From Paenibacillus albus (GTDB lineage: Bacteria; Bacillota; Bacilli; Paenibacillales; Paenibacillaceae): a DNA stretch of 64,000 nucleotides. The notes below the pieces were generated by a model. The model worked only from the letters and a program-made list of their open reading frames with translations, was not told the DNA's origin and did no database searches. The translations under genes were made by a program, and so were the position numbers. Below, in pieces: positions 7,710 to 17,777 of the stretch. How positions within the stretch are numbered: position 1 is the stretch's first letter; every line of letters begins with the position of its first letter. Where the stretch lies: NCBI RefSeq assembly GCF_003952225.1, contig NZ_CP034437.1, positions 5,160,501 to 5,224,500 on the forward strand. The letters run 5' to 3'.

Positions 7710-8093
7710 TTATTCAACAATCAGGACAGCTTTCATATCAGCGTGACCTGTTCCGCACATAACGGCACAGTGCATCTCATACTTGCCTGGTTTATCGAAT
7801 GTAACGTCTTGCTCCATCTTGTCGCCTTGAAGATCAATACCGAGATCCGGAATTGCCAGTCCGTGAACGCCGCTCTTGTTAACGAGCTTCAGCTTCACTT
7901 TATCGCCGGCCTTAACTTTGTATTCTTTTTGGTCAAAGACGAAATCTGAAGATGCTTCTACCTTCATTAGTGTAACGCCTGGCGGCAAAGATGCTGCCTC
8001 GTCTACCGGCTTGCCCGGAAGCTGTGTCGTCAGCAAAACAACGCCCAAAATCGAAGCTGCTGCGAAAACGATAAACATAATCCACTTATGCAT
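7710..8093 (-). CDS. Membrane-anchored cupredoxin with a CuA site (CoxII-like)
   Basis: A 127-aa protein with one N-terminal transmembrane segment (residues about 4-24) and a cupredoxin domain. The CuA ligand pattern of cytochrome c oxidase subunit II is complete: His77, then C109-x3-C113-x3-H117-x2-M120. The usual subunit II is larger and has two helices, and no oxidase subunit I is nearby, so this is a stand-alone CuA protein. Such proteins may shuttle electrons or copper. GGGGAG precedes the ATG. The role is inferred from the site alone. Confidence 0.82.
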   Translation of the reverse strand: MHKWIMFIVFAAASILGVVLLTTQLPGKPVDEAASLPPGVTLMKVEASSDFVFDQKEYKVKAGDKVKLKLVNKSGVHGLAIPDLGIDLQGDKMEQDVTFDKPGKYEMHCAVMCGTGHADMKAVLIVE

Positions 8094-8219
8094 TGCTTCT
8101 TGCTCCCCTTTTCATCGAATGTCTACTCCTTATATTACATAAGATCGTCCGTTCTTCTCAACCTTAAACTGTGTCAATAAATAAACTTTTTTCACCTTTT
8201 TGACAAAACGATGAACGTA

Positions 8220-8597
8220 CTACTTCGTTAAATATGTCCGAAGCAGCCGCTCAGCCTCCGCTTTCACAAACGTCCACGGCATAGAGAAGTGATGCTGATA
8301 GCCCATGCAGCTGTATGACGCCGTCAGCCCCTCCGTCGTGCGCTTCTCCTGATACAGGTGGATGCTGCACGCCCGAAATTGCCTGCGTATCGCAGCCAGC
8401 TCCAGCAGCACACGGTCCTGAAGCCCGCGCATCATCGATTCATACAAGCGCGGCAGCTTCGTCGCCGTTGCTCCGACGATGCGAATGTCATGATCGAGAA
8501 TTTGACTTACGACGCCAAGCAGCACGTATCGCTTCACAAGCTCCAGTTCCTTGCCGATTTGAACGGGCGGCGATGCTTGATTCATCTCCACAGCCAA
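8220..8597 (-). CDS. Conserved hypothetical protein (YhjD-like)
   Basis: A 125-aa soluble protein, largely helical, with an Arg-rich middle (IRRQFRAC) and a C-terminal stretch GLTASYSCMGYQHHFSMPW. The pattern recalls Bacillus YhjD-like proteins of unknown function, but this is from memory and weak. The start is TTG at 8597: GGAGGGG sits 5 bases upstream. It has its own transcription unit upstream of the CuA gene. Confidence 0.6.
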   Translation of the reverse strand: MAVEMNQASPPVQIGKELELVKRYVLLGVVSQILDHDIRIVGATATKLPRLYESMMRGLQDRVLLELAAIRRQFRACSIHLYQEKRTTEGLTASYSCMGYQHHFSMPWTFVKAEAERLLRTYLTK

Positions 8598-8704
8598 TGT
8601 AACCCCTCCAAGCCTCTAAACAATAAGAACATTTGTTCTCATTATAGCAGTACCCGCTTCGGGATGCAAGCAGCTGCCAAGCCAAGGCCACATAGGAAAG
8701 AACA

Positions 8705-8735
8705 AGAAAAACGGCCATCCTGAAAAGGATGGCCT
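8705..8735 (-). terminator. Terminator after the holin gene
   Basis: GGCCATCCT and AGGATGGCC form a 9-bp stem; the minus strand then reads GTTTTTC. It lies 22 bases past the holin stop codon. Confidence 0.8.
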
Positions 8736-8756
8736 CAAATGAAGGGAGCTATACGT

Positions 8757-9149
8757 TTATTTACTCTTATCTTTTAATACTTCAATTATTTGGCGAAGAC
8801 GATCCGGCAATGGAATGCCGATTCGACCCAAATTCTCCGTAACGGAGATAAGCTCGTTCGCTAAATAAAAATAAATAGCTCCGCCCATGACGATGTTGTT
8901 AAGCTCAAGCATAATGTCTATCCTATGGGCAAGCAAAATAACGAGCAGCATAATGCCTTTCTTTGCGAGCCCCCAAGACCCAACCCCACTGTTTAATCCC
9001 TTCTCCTTGACCGCGGCTGTCACGCCGGTAGCGTAATCTACGCCCATTGCCACGATGAGTAATGTCAATGATTCCGGCCACATACCAAAGGAGAACGTGA
9101 GCAGCGACCCGAGCACAGCAGTGATACTGCAAACGATGGTGTGTGGCAC
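8757..9149 (-). CDS. Phage holin family protein (toxin secretion/lysis type)
   Basis: A 130-aa protein with three or four hydrophobic helices, the GVDYATGV signature after helix 2 and a polar C-terminus, as in the holin_4 / toxin-secretion holin family. Phage versions make membrane holes for endolysin; chromosomal copies occur alone in many Bacillales and Clostridia. The start is GTG at 9149 with GGAGGGG upstream. No endolysin or other phage gene adjoins it, so it is best read as an orphan holin rather than prophage remains. Confidence 0.85.
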   Translation of the reverse strand: MPHTIVCSITAVLGSLLTFSFGMWPESLTLLIVAMGVDYATGVTAAVKEKGLNSGVGSWGLAKKGIMLLVILLAHRIDIMLELNNIVMGGAIYFYLANELISVTENLGRIGIPLPDRLRQIIEVLKDKSK

Positions 9150-9247
9150 TTTCGTTACCCCTCCCTCCTTGATGCAAATTGCATTACATCATATGCGGGA
9201 GAAATGCGGGTTGTCCCAACAGGTGCACAAGGCTACGCAAGATAGGC

Positions 9248-11434
9248 TTACTTGGCGATAAACCGGAAGACCGAGCTGAAGTAATCACCACGCGGCAATG
9301 GCTTAACGACGCCAGCATGCATCAGCTCGTCGCCTCCAACCACTTCATCAGTGCCGATCCACTCGTAGCGCAGTTCATTGCTAAGCCCCTTCAGTTTCAA
9401 ACGGCTAAGCGGAGGATTAGGCTCGCTAAGCACGCTAACGTGTACGACGAGCGCCTCACGCTGATCCTTGGAGACGAACATCCATGCCGTCTCATTGCCT
9501 TCAAACGGGCTGAGCAGCCGGTAGAATGTGCCGTACTGTACAAGCTCGCGGACTTCCTTCACAAGCGCGACCTGACGCTTCACTTCTTCCTTCTCGGCTT
9601 CGCTGAATACTGTCAAGTCCAGCTCATAGCCGAAGTTGCCGGACATCGCGACGTCGCCGCGCGTCTTAAGCGGTGTATTGCGTCCTACCTGGTGATTCGG
9701 CACGGCCGATACATGCGCGCCCATCGTGCTGATCGGATAGACGATGCTCGTTCCGTACTGAATGCGCAGACGACTTATCGCATCCGAGTTGTCGCTTGTC
9801 CACGTCTGCGGCATGTAGTAGAGCATGCCAGGGTCGAATCGGCCTCCGCCGCCTGAGCAGCTCTCAAACAACACATGCGGGAACGCAGATGTAATCTGCT
9901 CTAGCACATGGTACAGGCCGAGCATGTAGCGGTGCGCCGTTTCGCGCTGGCGCTCTGGAGGCAGCAGCGCCGAGCCGATCTCAGACATGTTCCGATTCAT
10001 GTCCCACTTCACATACGTAATCGGCGCGCTGCGCAGCACCGAGCTCACCGCTTCGATGATATAGTCCTGCACATCTGCGCGGGAAAGATCTAGGATCAGC
10101 TGCTGCCGGCCTTCCGATCGGCGGCGGCCAGGTACGTGCAAGCACCAGTCCGGATGTGCGCGATACAGATCGCTGTCCGGCGAAACCATCTCCGGCTCGA
10201 ACCATAAGCCGAATTCAAGGCCTTGGCTGCGCACCCGCTCCGCCAAATCCTCAAGGCCGCGAGGCAGCTTCTTAGCGTCAACGACCCAATCGCCTAGCGA
10301 AGAGTTGTCGCTGTCCCGGCGTCCGAACCAGCCGTCGTCGAGGACGAACATTTCAATGCCGAGCTCGCTCGCAGCGGCAGCAATCGATTCGATCTTGTCC
10401 GCGTCAAAATTAAAGTACGTCGCTTCCCAGTTGTTTACGAGAATCGGGCGAACCGCATCGCGGAACGCGCCGCGGCACAGGCGTGTCCGATACAGCTCAT
10501 GGTACGTCTGCGACATCGTGCCGAGGCCGCTGCCCGAGAAGACCATAACCGCTTCCGGCGTCTGGAACGACTCGCCTGCTTCAAGCCGCCACGAGAAGTC
10601 GAACGGATTGATGCCCATAAACGCGCGTGAAGTGTGGAACTGATCCACTTCAACACCAGCTGAGAAGCTGCCGCTGTAAACGAGGCTGAACCCGTACACA
10701 TCACCGTAATCCTCCGTGGCTCCTTCGGACAATAGCGCGAAGAACGGATTATTCATATGGCTGCTGGAGCCGCGCCGGCTCTCAATCGCCTGCAAGCCCG
10801 GCGTCAGCGGACGCTTATGGATGTAGCGCTCGCGTACCCATGCGCCGGACAGCTGCAGCATGTCGAAGCGGTCATGCGGCAGATCCACGCTTACGCTGAG
10901 CGCGCGTGTCAGCTGCATAACGCCAGCGCTGACATTCTTAATACGCGCCGAACGAACGACCGCATCGAATGCGGCAAATACCGTATAGGACAGCTCGACC
11001 GTTAGGCCGGCAAGCTTGTCCGCCAATGTAATAATAAGCGTCTCCGCTTCGGATTCCTGCTCCGCATAGACGGCAGGCAGTCCTTCAAGCGCAGGCTTCC
11101 CTTGCACGATCACATGCGATTCGTATGAAAGCTCCGTTACAGTCGTACCATTCGGCAGCTGAACTGCATAGGCCGGTGAACGGAGATCGCCGGAGCCGTA
11201 GCCCGGATATTCCTGCGGCAATGTATCGAGAGAGATCGTCTTATCCTCCGGAAGAGGAGTCGGGCAGAAAGAAGCGCGTTCGATGCGCTGCAGCAGGCGC
11301 GCCGGATTAGGCTCGCTGATCTTGCGGCCCCAATACAGGTGAGCTGGATATCCTTGCAGCACTTGAAAAATATAACTCATATGACGTGTTTGCAGATGGA
11401 ACATGCCGCTTTCGGCATTGAATGTAATGGACAT
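9248..11434 (-). CDS. GH36 alpha-galactosidase
   Basis: A 728-aa GH36 retaining alpha-galactosidase, cytoplasmic, releasing galactose from melibiose, raffinose and galactomannan oligomers. It has an N-terminal beta-supersandwich, a central TIM barrel (about 320-620) and a C-terminal beta domain. The barrel contains the FVLDDGWFG motif, the nucleophile Asp478 in YVKWDMN and the acid/base Asp548 in TWTSDN; these positions equal those of the Geobacillus enzymes, as does the length. The start at 11434 has AAGGGGG upstream; the open frame extends 43 codons further without a better site. It stands alone and is not linked to a transporter. It differs in mechanism from the GH4 enzyme at the left end. 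Confidence 0.93.
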   Translation of the reverse strand: MSITFNAESGMFHLQTRHMSYIFQVLQGYPAHLYWGRKISEPNPARLLQRIERASFCPTPLPEDKTISLDTLPQEYPGYGSGDLRSPAYAVQLPNGTTVTELSYESHVIVQGKPALEGLPAVYAEQESEAETLIITLADKLAGLTVELSYTVFAAFDAVVRSARIKNVSAGVMQLTRALSVSVDLPHDRFDMLQLSGAWVRERYIHKRPLTPGLQAIESRRGSSSHMNNPFFALLSEGATEDYGDVYGFSLVYSGSFSAGVEVDQFHTSRAFMGINPFDFSWRLEAGESFQTPEAVMVFSGSGLGTMSQTYHELYRTRLCRGAFRDAVRPILVNNWEATYFNFDADKIESIAAAASELGIEMFVLDDGWFGRRDSDNSSLGDWVVDAKKLPRGLEDLAERVRSQGLEFGLWFEPEMVSPDSDLYRAHPDWCLHVPGRRRSEGRQQLILDLSRADVQDYIIEAVSSVLRSAPITYVKWDMNRNMSEIGSALLPPERQRETAHRYMLGLYHVLEQITSAFPHVLFESCSGGGGRFDPGMLYYMPQTWTSDNSDAISRLRIQYGTSIVYPISTMGAHVSAVPNHQVGRNTPLKTRGDVAMSGNFGYELDLTVFSEAEKEEVKRQVALVKEVRELVQYGTFYRLLSPFEGNETAWMFVSKDQREALVVHVSVLSEPNPPLSRLKLKGLSNELRYEWIGTDEVVGGDELMHAGVVKPLPRGDYFSSVFRFIAK

Positions 11435-11608
11435 CCTTAACAAATCCCCCTTATGGACAAAACGACTCTGTTTGATGCGAGCATGGAACCCGTCAAACTC
11501 GCTTGTCGTCTTCAAGTATAGGGGGATTGGGCCGCCATCAATATGGATGCTTGAAGCGATCATATGGAGAAATGTAGGATCTCTTTCTCGTTAGACAAGC
11601 CTCTGCGA

Positions 11609-12766
11609 CTACTGCATCTCAAACACGCCGGCTCTCCGGATACCAAACGAAACTTTCACTTGCAAATCCTTCTCACCAGGGAGCCAGTCGCCGCTGCGAG
11701 CCGTTTTTTTCCACTCGCCCAAATGATATCGGTACATCACTTCTTCCAAGTTAAACAGATCCAAATGCTCACGAATGCCCGACGTATAAGCGAGCATAAT
11801 CTCTTCCTCGATCAGCTTACGGACCTTGCCTTCAATTTCTCCCACCGTCATCGAGCCGCCCATCTCAGTCAGATCGCCGTACGCTTTCACGTGCAGTACA
11901 AACTTTGGCCCGCTCTTTCCCGCTTTCAGTTCCTTCTTCTTCACCTTCGCGTATCTGATCCCGACGACCGCCGCATCCTGCTGCCCCTCTGACTGTACCG
12001 TGTATTGCGCGCGATAGAGCGGATTTTTGGACCAGCGAACCCCAGTCACCTGTTTCAGGGGCAAATACACCGGCTTATGCTTCATCTTAAAAGCAAAAAC
12101 TCCATCCAGCTCCTGCACGGTAATCGGCCTCTTGTTCTCACGCCATATCTTGCTCGAAACGGATACGCTCGGCAGCAGCGCAGTCATTGCCTTCTCATTG
12201 AAGGCCGTGACGAATTTCTGCATCGTAACCGGAGGCACAGTGCTGTTCTGCTTCTCAAGCGCAAGGGGATTATAAATATAGCTGTACGTCTGCGACAATT
12301 CGAAGAAGGCGCTTGCCGTGAAGATGTCGTTCAAATCGCTGCGCGTCCCGTAGATCCACGAGGTATACCGGGTCACGCGAACCCGGTTCACAGCATCAAG
12401 AATTTGCGCCATCTTCACCATGGCAGGCTCCCGAACAATAACTACGCTCAATTGTTCGAAATTGAGCGTGCTCTGTGTCGCCACCGCAATTTGTTTGTTT
12501 GCTTCGCTGATGCTTTTGCCGTGCCCGGCGCCAATCCACACGGAAGGCTTCTGGGCTTTGGGGCTCTCCGACTTCGCGATCGCGGAGAAGTCCATGAGCT
12601 GGACCGTAACGAAATATTGCCCGTTCTGATAATCGATGCCCATCGCCTTAACGAACGCTTGCGCGCTAAGATCGCTCGTATCCATTCGTTCCTTGCAGCC
12701 GCTTAGAACAATGGGCAGCGCGAAAGCCAGCAACAGCATGAACAATATTCGGGTGCAGGCTTTCAT
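11609..12766 (-). CDS. Ger(x)C family spore germination lipoprotein (operon 1)
   Basis: A 385-aa germinant receptor C subunit. It has a lipoprotein signal (hydrophobic residues 5-21, lipobox LSGC), so it is anchored to the outer face of the spore inner membrane, and the Ger(x)C fold follows. Its ATG overlaps the stop of the A-subunit gene as ATGA, implying translational coupling; the longer frame from 12808 lies inside the A gene and is rejected. It is third in a B-A-C operon. The three subunits form the receptor that triggers germination on nutrient binding; the nutrient cannot be told from sequence. Confidence 0.92.
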   Translation of the reverse strand: MKACTRILFMLLLAFALPIVLSGCKERMDTSDLSAQAFVKAMGIDYQNGQYFVTVQLMDFSAIAKSESPKAQKPSVWIGAGHGKSISEANKQIAVATQSTLNFEQLSVVIVREPAMVKMAQILDAVNRVRVTRYTSWIYGTRSDLNDIFTASAFFELSQTYSYIYNPLALEKQNSTVPPVTMQKFVTAFNEKAMTALLPSVSVSSKIWRENKRPITVQELDGVFAFKMKHKPVYLPLKQVTGVRWSKNPLYRAQYTVQSEGQQDAAVVGIRYAKVKKKELKAGKSGPKFVLHVKAYGDLTEMGGSMTVGEIEGKVRKLIEEEIMLAYTSGIREHLDLFNLEEVMYRYHLGEWKKTARSGDWLPGEKDLQVKVSFGIRRAGVFEMQ

Positions 12767-14187
12767 GGCAAATTCCGTTTCACGCGATATTTCCACGGCA
12801 GCTGCCAAACCGCGGTAATCATTTTCTTGAACTCGAACGGAGCAAGCGGCTTTAAGAACGGCATACCGAAAGACTCCAACGTGCAGAGATAGAGCATGAC
12901 CGAGAAGAGAGAGATAAAGAAACCGAACAAGCCCAAGAAAGAGGAAGCGATCATCATATAGAACCGAATGACGGTAACAGAGCCGTTAAGCGACTGGTTC
13001 ACGAGCGTAAAAGTAGCAACGGCGGTCACGGCGGTTACAACCAGCATCGAAGGTGATGTCAGGCCTGCGCGAATAGCGGCATCGCCAACAATGAGGCCGC
13101 CGACGACAGTAACGGTTTGACCGACGGCCCGCGGTAAGCGAACGCCGGCTTCGCGGAAGATCTCAAACATCACCATCATCAAGATCAGTTCCATCTGCGG
13201 GCTGAACGGCAGCCCGATTCTGTTCATCGTAATTGTAGCCAACATCGCGAACGGAAGTTGGTCATTATTGAATGCAAGCAAGCCAAGATAGAAGCCCGGC
13301 AATATGGCTGATAGCAGGCAACTGATCAGGCGAAGCGTCCGTTCAAAGATAACAAAATAAAACGGCTGATACGCATCCTCCGGAGATTTGACCAGCAGAG
13401 AGACGTTGACCGGCGCGATTAAGGCAGCAGGCGTGCCATTCACCAGAATAGCGAATCTGCCGTTCATAAGCGATTGAATGACAGCGTCCGGCCGGCCGAC
13501 ATAATCAATCAGAGGTACCAGCACAAGCGATTTGTCGGAGATAATTTCTTCAAGCTCTCCTGCACCATGGAGCACTGCGATATCGATGCCGCGAATTCGG
13601 TGCCTTGCTTCGTCAAGCGCAGCCTGTGCCGTAATGCCCTGCATAGAAAGCAAGCATATCTTCGTTTGCGACTCCGTGCCGATTGTTAACCATTCCGCAT
13701 GCATTTTCGGAGTACGGAGCCGCTTGCGGATCAACGCCAAATTGGTGTGAATTTCCTCAACGAACCCGTCACGCGGCCCTTTAATCGACAATTCCAGCGT
13801 CGATTCTTCCGGACTTCTGCTCGGCAGCTGGGCGCAATCCATCGCATAGAACTGATTGTCAGACGTCCTCCACACAATGACATAGCCTGCAAAAAGTCGA
13901 TCGAACAGCTTTTTGCCCTCGTGACCGGGTTCAAGGCTGCGAATAAACGGGCTTTTCTCCGGATCGATACGTTCATCAAGACCTTCTGGATGAAGTAAAT
14001 CCTTTAATAACAGATGATCCACCATACTGCTGCAATACATCACCTGAATATGCTCGCGGTCAGTCGTTCCCTCAAGCCCATAGAACAGATCATGAAAGTC
14101 CACATCGCCGCAATGCTTTACAGCATCCAGCAGCCAATCAAAGGTTATTGTTTGCTCCGCCGTCTTGCCTTGGCTTCGGATTCTCAT
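12763..14187 (-). CDS. GerA family spore germination receptor A subunit (operon 1)
   Basis: A 474-aa A subunit: a soluble N-terminal half (residues about 1-270), then about five or six membrane helices with the conserved REAGVRLPRAVGQ and GGLIVGDAA motifs, and a C-terminal cytoplasmic tail. A subunits oligomerise in the spore inner membrane and act as ligand-gated channels. The ATG at 14187 has GGAGG 9-10 bases upstream; the GTG three codons earlier touches it. The start lies inside the end of the B gene (about 50 bp overlap), giving coupling on both sides. Confidence 0.93.
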   Translation of the reverse strand: MRIRSQGKTAEQTITFDWLLDAVKHCGDVDFHDLFYGLEGTTDREHIQVMYCSSMVDHLLLKDLLHPEGLDERIDPEKSPFIRSLEPGHEGKKLFDRLFAGYVIVWRTSDNQFYAMDCAQLPSRSPEESTLELSIKGPRDGFVEEIHTNLALIRKRLRTPKMHAEWLTIGTESQTKICLLSMQGITAQAALDEARHRIRGIDIAVLHGAGELEEIISDKSLVLVPLIDYVGRPDAVIQSLMNGRFAILVNGTPAALIAPVNVSLLVKSPEDAYQPFYFVIFERTLRLISCLLSAILPGFYLGLLAFNNDQLPFAMLATITMNRIGLPFSPQMELILMMVMFEIFREAGVRLPRAVGQTVTVVGGLIVGDAAIRAGLTSPSMLVVTAVTAVATFTLVNQSLNGSVTVIRFYMMIASSFLGLFGFFISLFSVMLYLCTLESFGMPFLKPLAPFEFKKMITAVWQLPWKYRVKRNLP

Positions 14188-15280
14188 CTGCGCCACCCTC
14201 CTTCGGAATGCCTTTAAACGATAACAGCCATATAAGAGACGTCACACAAACAATCACGCCAATCTCAACGACAAATGCATATCGGAAAATCAATTCTGGG
14301 GTATTTACGGAAGCTAGAAGGAGGAACGCAAGGATCATGTATATGGAGCTAATCACCGTAATGAAAATAACTTTCGGGATCGGCTTGCGAAGCTGGATAA
14401 GCTCGATTGTAATGACGATGCCAAGTGATATCCGCACGAAAGCTCCGGAGAGCCACTGGTAGATCGCGAAGAAATCCACATGCTCGATGTATTTGCCGAT
14501 CGAAACAAGCCGCCACTGGGCAAAGGCCGGAAAGAGCAGCTTGTCAGCCTCTGCCGGCCCGAACTGCGTGAGCGCCCCAACGGTCGGTCCCAGCATAAGG
14601 ATCATAATAAACGCAAGCTGGATGATCATTTGCCAATGTTTAATGCGGCCGCGCAAGTGATGCTGAATGAATAAAATCGCCGATAGCTCCATCATGCAGC
14701 TAATCGCATATAAGGAACCGTGCATCGGCGGACCCATTCCGTTCTCAAGCATCGGAAGCAGCAGAGCATAGTTTTTATTCGGCATGTTGGCGCTCATGAC
14801 GAAGTCGCCGAGAATAACGACAGCCGGCAGCAGCAGGCAGGACATATATGCAATTGCTCTCAGCCCGCTATAAGCGGCACAGCCGATGAGCGTCAGCAAG
14901 CTGATCATGACTACGAGAAGCGACGTATCCGGAAGATAGGTCGCAGACGTCCAGGCGATCGTTTCGACAAACGTTTGAAAGCTCGAATGCAGCAGCACGA
15001 GGATGGTCGGCACGATAATGAGCCATGCGCCGAATGGGGTCGCTCTGGTGCGCAGCCATTCCCCCAGATTAATCTGTTTAGTTCGCTTCATCGTTCCCGT
15101 AACGAAAATCAAGGTCCATGGCAGAACGATTGCAAATGCGATAATGCCGCACATCCACGAATCTCTGCCGCTCACCTCCAGCACGGATGGTAGGACAAGC
15201 ACATGCGAAGACAGGCCGACTGATAGCGTCAACATCATAAAGATTGGCCAAAAGCCGAGCTCAAGCGATTTACCTTTCAT
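14138..15280 (-). CDS. GerAB/ArcD/ProY family germinant permease subunit B (operon 1)
   Basis: A 380-aa membrane protein with about ten helices, of the endospore germination permease branch of the APC superfamily. In the GerB subunits this amino-acid-transporter fold forms the nutrient-binding pocket. It is first in a B-A-C operon; the more usual order is A-B-C. The start at 15280 is chosen for MKGKSLELGFWP, after which helix 1 begins, with GAAGGGGGGAC upstream; the 17-codon extension is polar and unlikely. Confidence 0.9.
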   Translation of the reverse strand: MKGKSLELGFWPIFMMLTLSVGLSSHVLVLPSVLEVSGRDSWMCGIIAFAIVLPWTLIFVTGTMKRTKQINLGEWLRTRATPFGAWLIIVPTILVLLHSSFQTFVETIAWTSATYLPDTSLLVVMISLLTLIGCAAYSGLRAIAYMSCLLLPAVVILGDFVMSANMPNKNYALLLPMLENGMGPPMHGSLYAISCMMELSAILFIQHHLRGRIKHWQMIIQLAFIMILMLGPTVGALTQFGPAEADKLLFPAFAQWRLVSIGKYIEHVDFFAIYQWLSGAFVRISLGIVITIELIQLRKPIPKVIFITVISSIYMILAFLLLASVNTPELIFRYAFVVEIGVIVCVTSLIWLLSFKGIPKEGGADENPKPRQDGGANNNL

Positions 15281-15333
15281 CCTGCAGCTGTCCCCCCTTC
15301 CATTTCGGCATAGTTTTACCAGAAAAGGCATAA

Positions 15334-15378
15334 AAAAACCGGCCGCGTTCGAGCAATAAGCTCGAATGGGGCCGGTTT
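15334..15378 (-). terminator. Terminator of the fucose operon
   Basis: AAACCGGCC / GGCCGGTTT and an inner TTCGAGC / GCTCGAA pair form a long stem. The minus strand continues as TTTTTTTATG. It lies 13 bases past the fucU stop and just upstream of the ger operon start. Confidence 0.88.
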
Positions 15379-15390
15379 AAGACGGCTGAT

Positions 15391-15819
15391 TTAGGTCACG
15401 CAGCCTTTTTTAAGAATGATATTCGCGTACCGCTGCGTCTCGCCTGTGGCAATGATGGCATAAGCTTTGCGGGCACGCTCGTAGAAGGCGAACCGTTCCA
15501 CCATCTCAAACGGCGCTTCGAGACCAGCACGCTCCGTGATGACACGATTATAGTCCGCCCAGACCGGCGTTTCCACCGTATCGCCCGGTACGACCTGCAT
15601 AAGCGAAGCTGGCTTGTCGACATATTGGTCGAGCGGCATCAGCTGGAGAATCGCATCAAGCAGCGCGGGAATAGCATGCCCGTCGCAGCGAACGAGCCGC
15701 TGGGCGTGACTGGCAGCCGGGAAGTTCGAGTCCCCAAGGACGATCTCATCGCCATGCCCCATCTCCATCAGAATTTTCAGCAAATCCGGTGAAAGTATTT
15801 CAGGGATACCAAGAAGCAT
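15391..15819 (-). CDS. fucU: L-fucose mutarotase (RbsD/FucU family)
   Basis: A 142-aa protein of the RbsD/FucU family. It interconverts the alpha and beta anomers of L-fucose, feeding the isomerase. The family signatures are the N-terminal LMEMGHGDEIVLGDSNFPA with the catalytic His, and the C-terminal RYANIILKKG. AGGAGG is 8 bases before the ATG. It lies 33 bases downstream of fucI in the same operon, with a terminator after it, which favours fucose over ribose (RbsD) as substrate. Confidence 0.9.
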   Translation of the reverse strand: MLLGIPEILSPDLLKILMEMGHGDEIVLGDSNFPAASHAQRLVRCDGHAIPALLDAILQLMPLDQYVDKPASLMQVVPGDTVETPVWADYNRVITERAGLEAPFEMVERFAFYERARKAYAIIATGETQRYANIILKKGCVT

Positions 15820-15852
15820 ATCAAAGTCCTCCTAAAGATAATTGCAAAATGA

Positions 15853-17643
15853 TTAGTTGTACAATGGGCCGAAGTTCGTGCAAGCCCGGTAATCCGCACT
15901 CTCCGGATTGTCGGTGCCGAACAGGCTCCATGCGCGCGGACGGAAAATCCGTTCCGCAGGCACGTTATGCATATTCACCGGAATGCGGAGCATCGAAGCG
16001 AGCGTGATGAGATCTGCGCCGATGTGGCCGTAGCTGATCGAGCCATGGTTCGCACCCCAGTTGTCCATAACATCATACACCGTGCGGAATGCGCCGCTGC
16101 CTGTGAGCGTCGGTGCGAACCACGTTGTCGGCCACGTTGGATCCGTCCGTTTGTCGAGCGTGTCATGCACATGCTCCGGCAGGTCAACCGAATAGCCTTC
16201 GGCGATTTGGAGCACAGGGCCGATCCCCTTCACGAGGTTGATCCGCGACATCGTCATCGGCATGCCGCCGCGCGTAAGGTAATCAGAGGAATAGCCGCCG
16301 CCGCGGAAATACTCCAGGGAAGCCGGACGCCACGATGTTGCATCAAGGCACTTCTGTGCTTCTTCTTCGCTAATGTCCCAGAACGACTTCATGACCGGCT
16401 TGCCGTCTTGCTCCTGCTGCCCTGTTCCATCAAGCGTTGCAGGACCAGAGTTAATCAAGTGCAGAATGCCGTTCTCCGCATGTCCGCTCAGACGGTGCCC
16501 CGTTACGCGCTCCACTGAATCCGGGCTCCAGAACGTACGCACGTCCGCGAAGATTTGAGCGGTATTCGTCAGCAAATTACCGAAGAGCATAACAGCTCCG
16601 TTTAAGCTGTCATTCTCTGTCGCAACGATATAAGGAGCCCGAATGCCGTTCCAGTCGAAGGACGAGTTCAGCATCGCTTCTAAAAAGTCACCATTTGGAA
16701 AATGATCCGTCCATGCTCGCTGCCCCTGGAAGCCGGAAGCAATCGCATTGCGGCCGAGCGCCTCTTCGCCATAACCCAGCTCATCCAAACGCGGGTTGCC
16801 GATCATGAGGTCACGCGCGATCAGCGTCATTTTGACAACCGTTTCCCAATCCTTATCCTTCTGCTCGCGAGTCGATTGAAGCGCAGGAGGATTATTGTCC
16901 GCACCTTCGCTGCAATTCTCCTTCACCCACGACAGTGCGCGCTCGTACTCGGCCGGATCGTAGATGCCTTGATCCATACGGCGAACGAACTCCGACATAT
17001 CGATGTAATCCGTACGCATGCCGAGGTAATCTTGGAAGAACGCGTCATTCACGATTGAACCGGCGATGCCCATGGATACAGAGCCCATAGACAGATAGGT
17101 CTTACCTTTCATCAGCGCAACAACAAGACCCGCACGGGCAAATCCGAGCAGCTTATCTCTCACATCATTTGGAATCGTCGTGTCGCCGCTATCTTGCACT
17201 TCGTTGCCGTAGATGCCGAATGCCGGCAAGCCCTTCTGCGCATACCCGGACAATACAGCTGCCAAATAAACCGCCCCTGGACGCTCCGTGCCGTTAAAGC
17301 CCCATACCGCTTTCGGAATGGATGGGTCCATATCGATCGTTTCCGTACCGTAGCACCAGCAAGGCGTTACCGTAATGGATACGCCGACGCCTTCACGCGA
17401 GAACTTCTCACCGCATGCAGCAGCTTCTGCAACGCCGCCGATACAAGTATCCGCAATCACGCACTCCACGGGTTCACCGTTCGGATAACGCAAATTCTCA
17501 GCGAACAATCTGGCAACGGACCTCGCCATCTCCATCGTTTGCTCTTCAAGCGATTCACGGATACCCTTGCGTCTGCCGTCAATTGCAGGACGAATGCCAA
17601 TCTTAGGGAAAGCGGATTGATAACGAGTGCTAATATCTGCCAC
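15853..17643 (-). CDS. fucI: L-fucose isomerase
   Basis: A 596-aa enzyme matching FucI in length (about 590) and over its whole run. It converts L-fucose to L-fuculose, and often D-arabinose to D-ribulose, with a Mn2+ ion, in the cytoplasm. Starts with the typical [15 protein letters not shown] and contains [16 protein letters not shown] and a C-terminal [17 protein letters not shown] segment with the metal-site His. The start is GTG at 17643 with GGAGGG 8 bases upstream. Fuculose kinase and aldolase are not in this window, so the pathway is completed elsewhere. Likely repressed by the divergent LacI protein. Confidence 0.94.
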   Translation of the reverse strand: MADISTRYQSAFPKIGIRPAIDGRRKGIRESLEEQTMEMARSVARLFAENLRYPNGEPVECVIADTCIGGVAEAAACGEKFSREGVGVSITVTPCWCYGTETIDMDPSIPKAVWGFNGTERPGAVYLAAVLSGYAQKGLPAFGIYGNEVQDSGDTTIPNDVRDKLLGFARAGLVVALMKGKTYLSMGSVSMGIAGSIVNDAFFQDYLGMRTDYIDMSEFVRRMDQGIYDPAEYERALSWVKENCSEGADNNPPALQSTREQKDKDWETVVKMTLIARDLMIGNPRLDELGYGEEALGRNAIASGFQGQRAWTDHFPNGDFLEAMLNSSFDWNGIRAPYIVATENDSLNGAVMLFGNLLTNTAQIFADVRTFWSPDSVERVTGHRLSGHAENGILHLINSGPATLDGTGQQEQDGKPVMKSFWDISEEEAQKCLDATSWRPASLEYFRGGGYSSDYLTRGGMPMTMSRINLVKGIGPVLQIAEGYSVDLPEHVHDTLDKRTDPTWPTTWFAPTLTGSGAFRTVYDVMDNWGANHGSISYGHIGADLITLASMLRIPVNMHNVPAERIFRPRAWSLFGTDNPESADYRACTNFGPLYN

Positions 17644-17678
17644 GAACGAATCCCTCCAAATGAATAGTTTGTTAAAAT

Positions 17679-17690
17679 GTTACCGATAAC
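17679..17690. promoter_or_regulatory. LacI-type operator candidate 1 (fucI/lacI intergenic)
   Basis: GTTACCGATAAC is a near-perfect 12-bp palindrome with the central CG-type core typical of LacI-family operators, 36 bases upstream of fucI. The likely ligand is the adjacent LacI regulator. Confidence 0.5.
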
Positions 17691-17703
17691 TCTAAAATAA
17701 CAA

Positions 17704-17717
17704 TGTAACCGCTTGCT
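17704..17717. promoter_or_regulatory. LacI/CcpA-type operator candidate 2
   Basis: TGTAACCGCTTGCT agrees with the cre-like pattern TGWAANCGNTNWCA at all but two places. It may be a CcpA site giving catabolite repression or a second site for the local LacI regulator. Confidence 0.45.
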
Positions 17718-17777
17718 GTCAATCAACTTGTTATGTAATATAAAATGCATGATCAGACCTATGAGGAGCTTAAACCT

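Noticed and set aside
8757..9149. Prophage remnant
   Set aside because: Only a holin is present; no lysin, structural, integrase or att-like sequence is near it.
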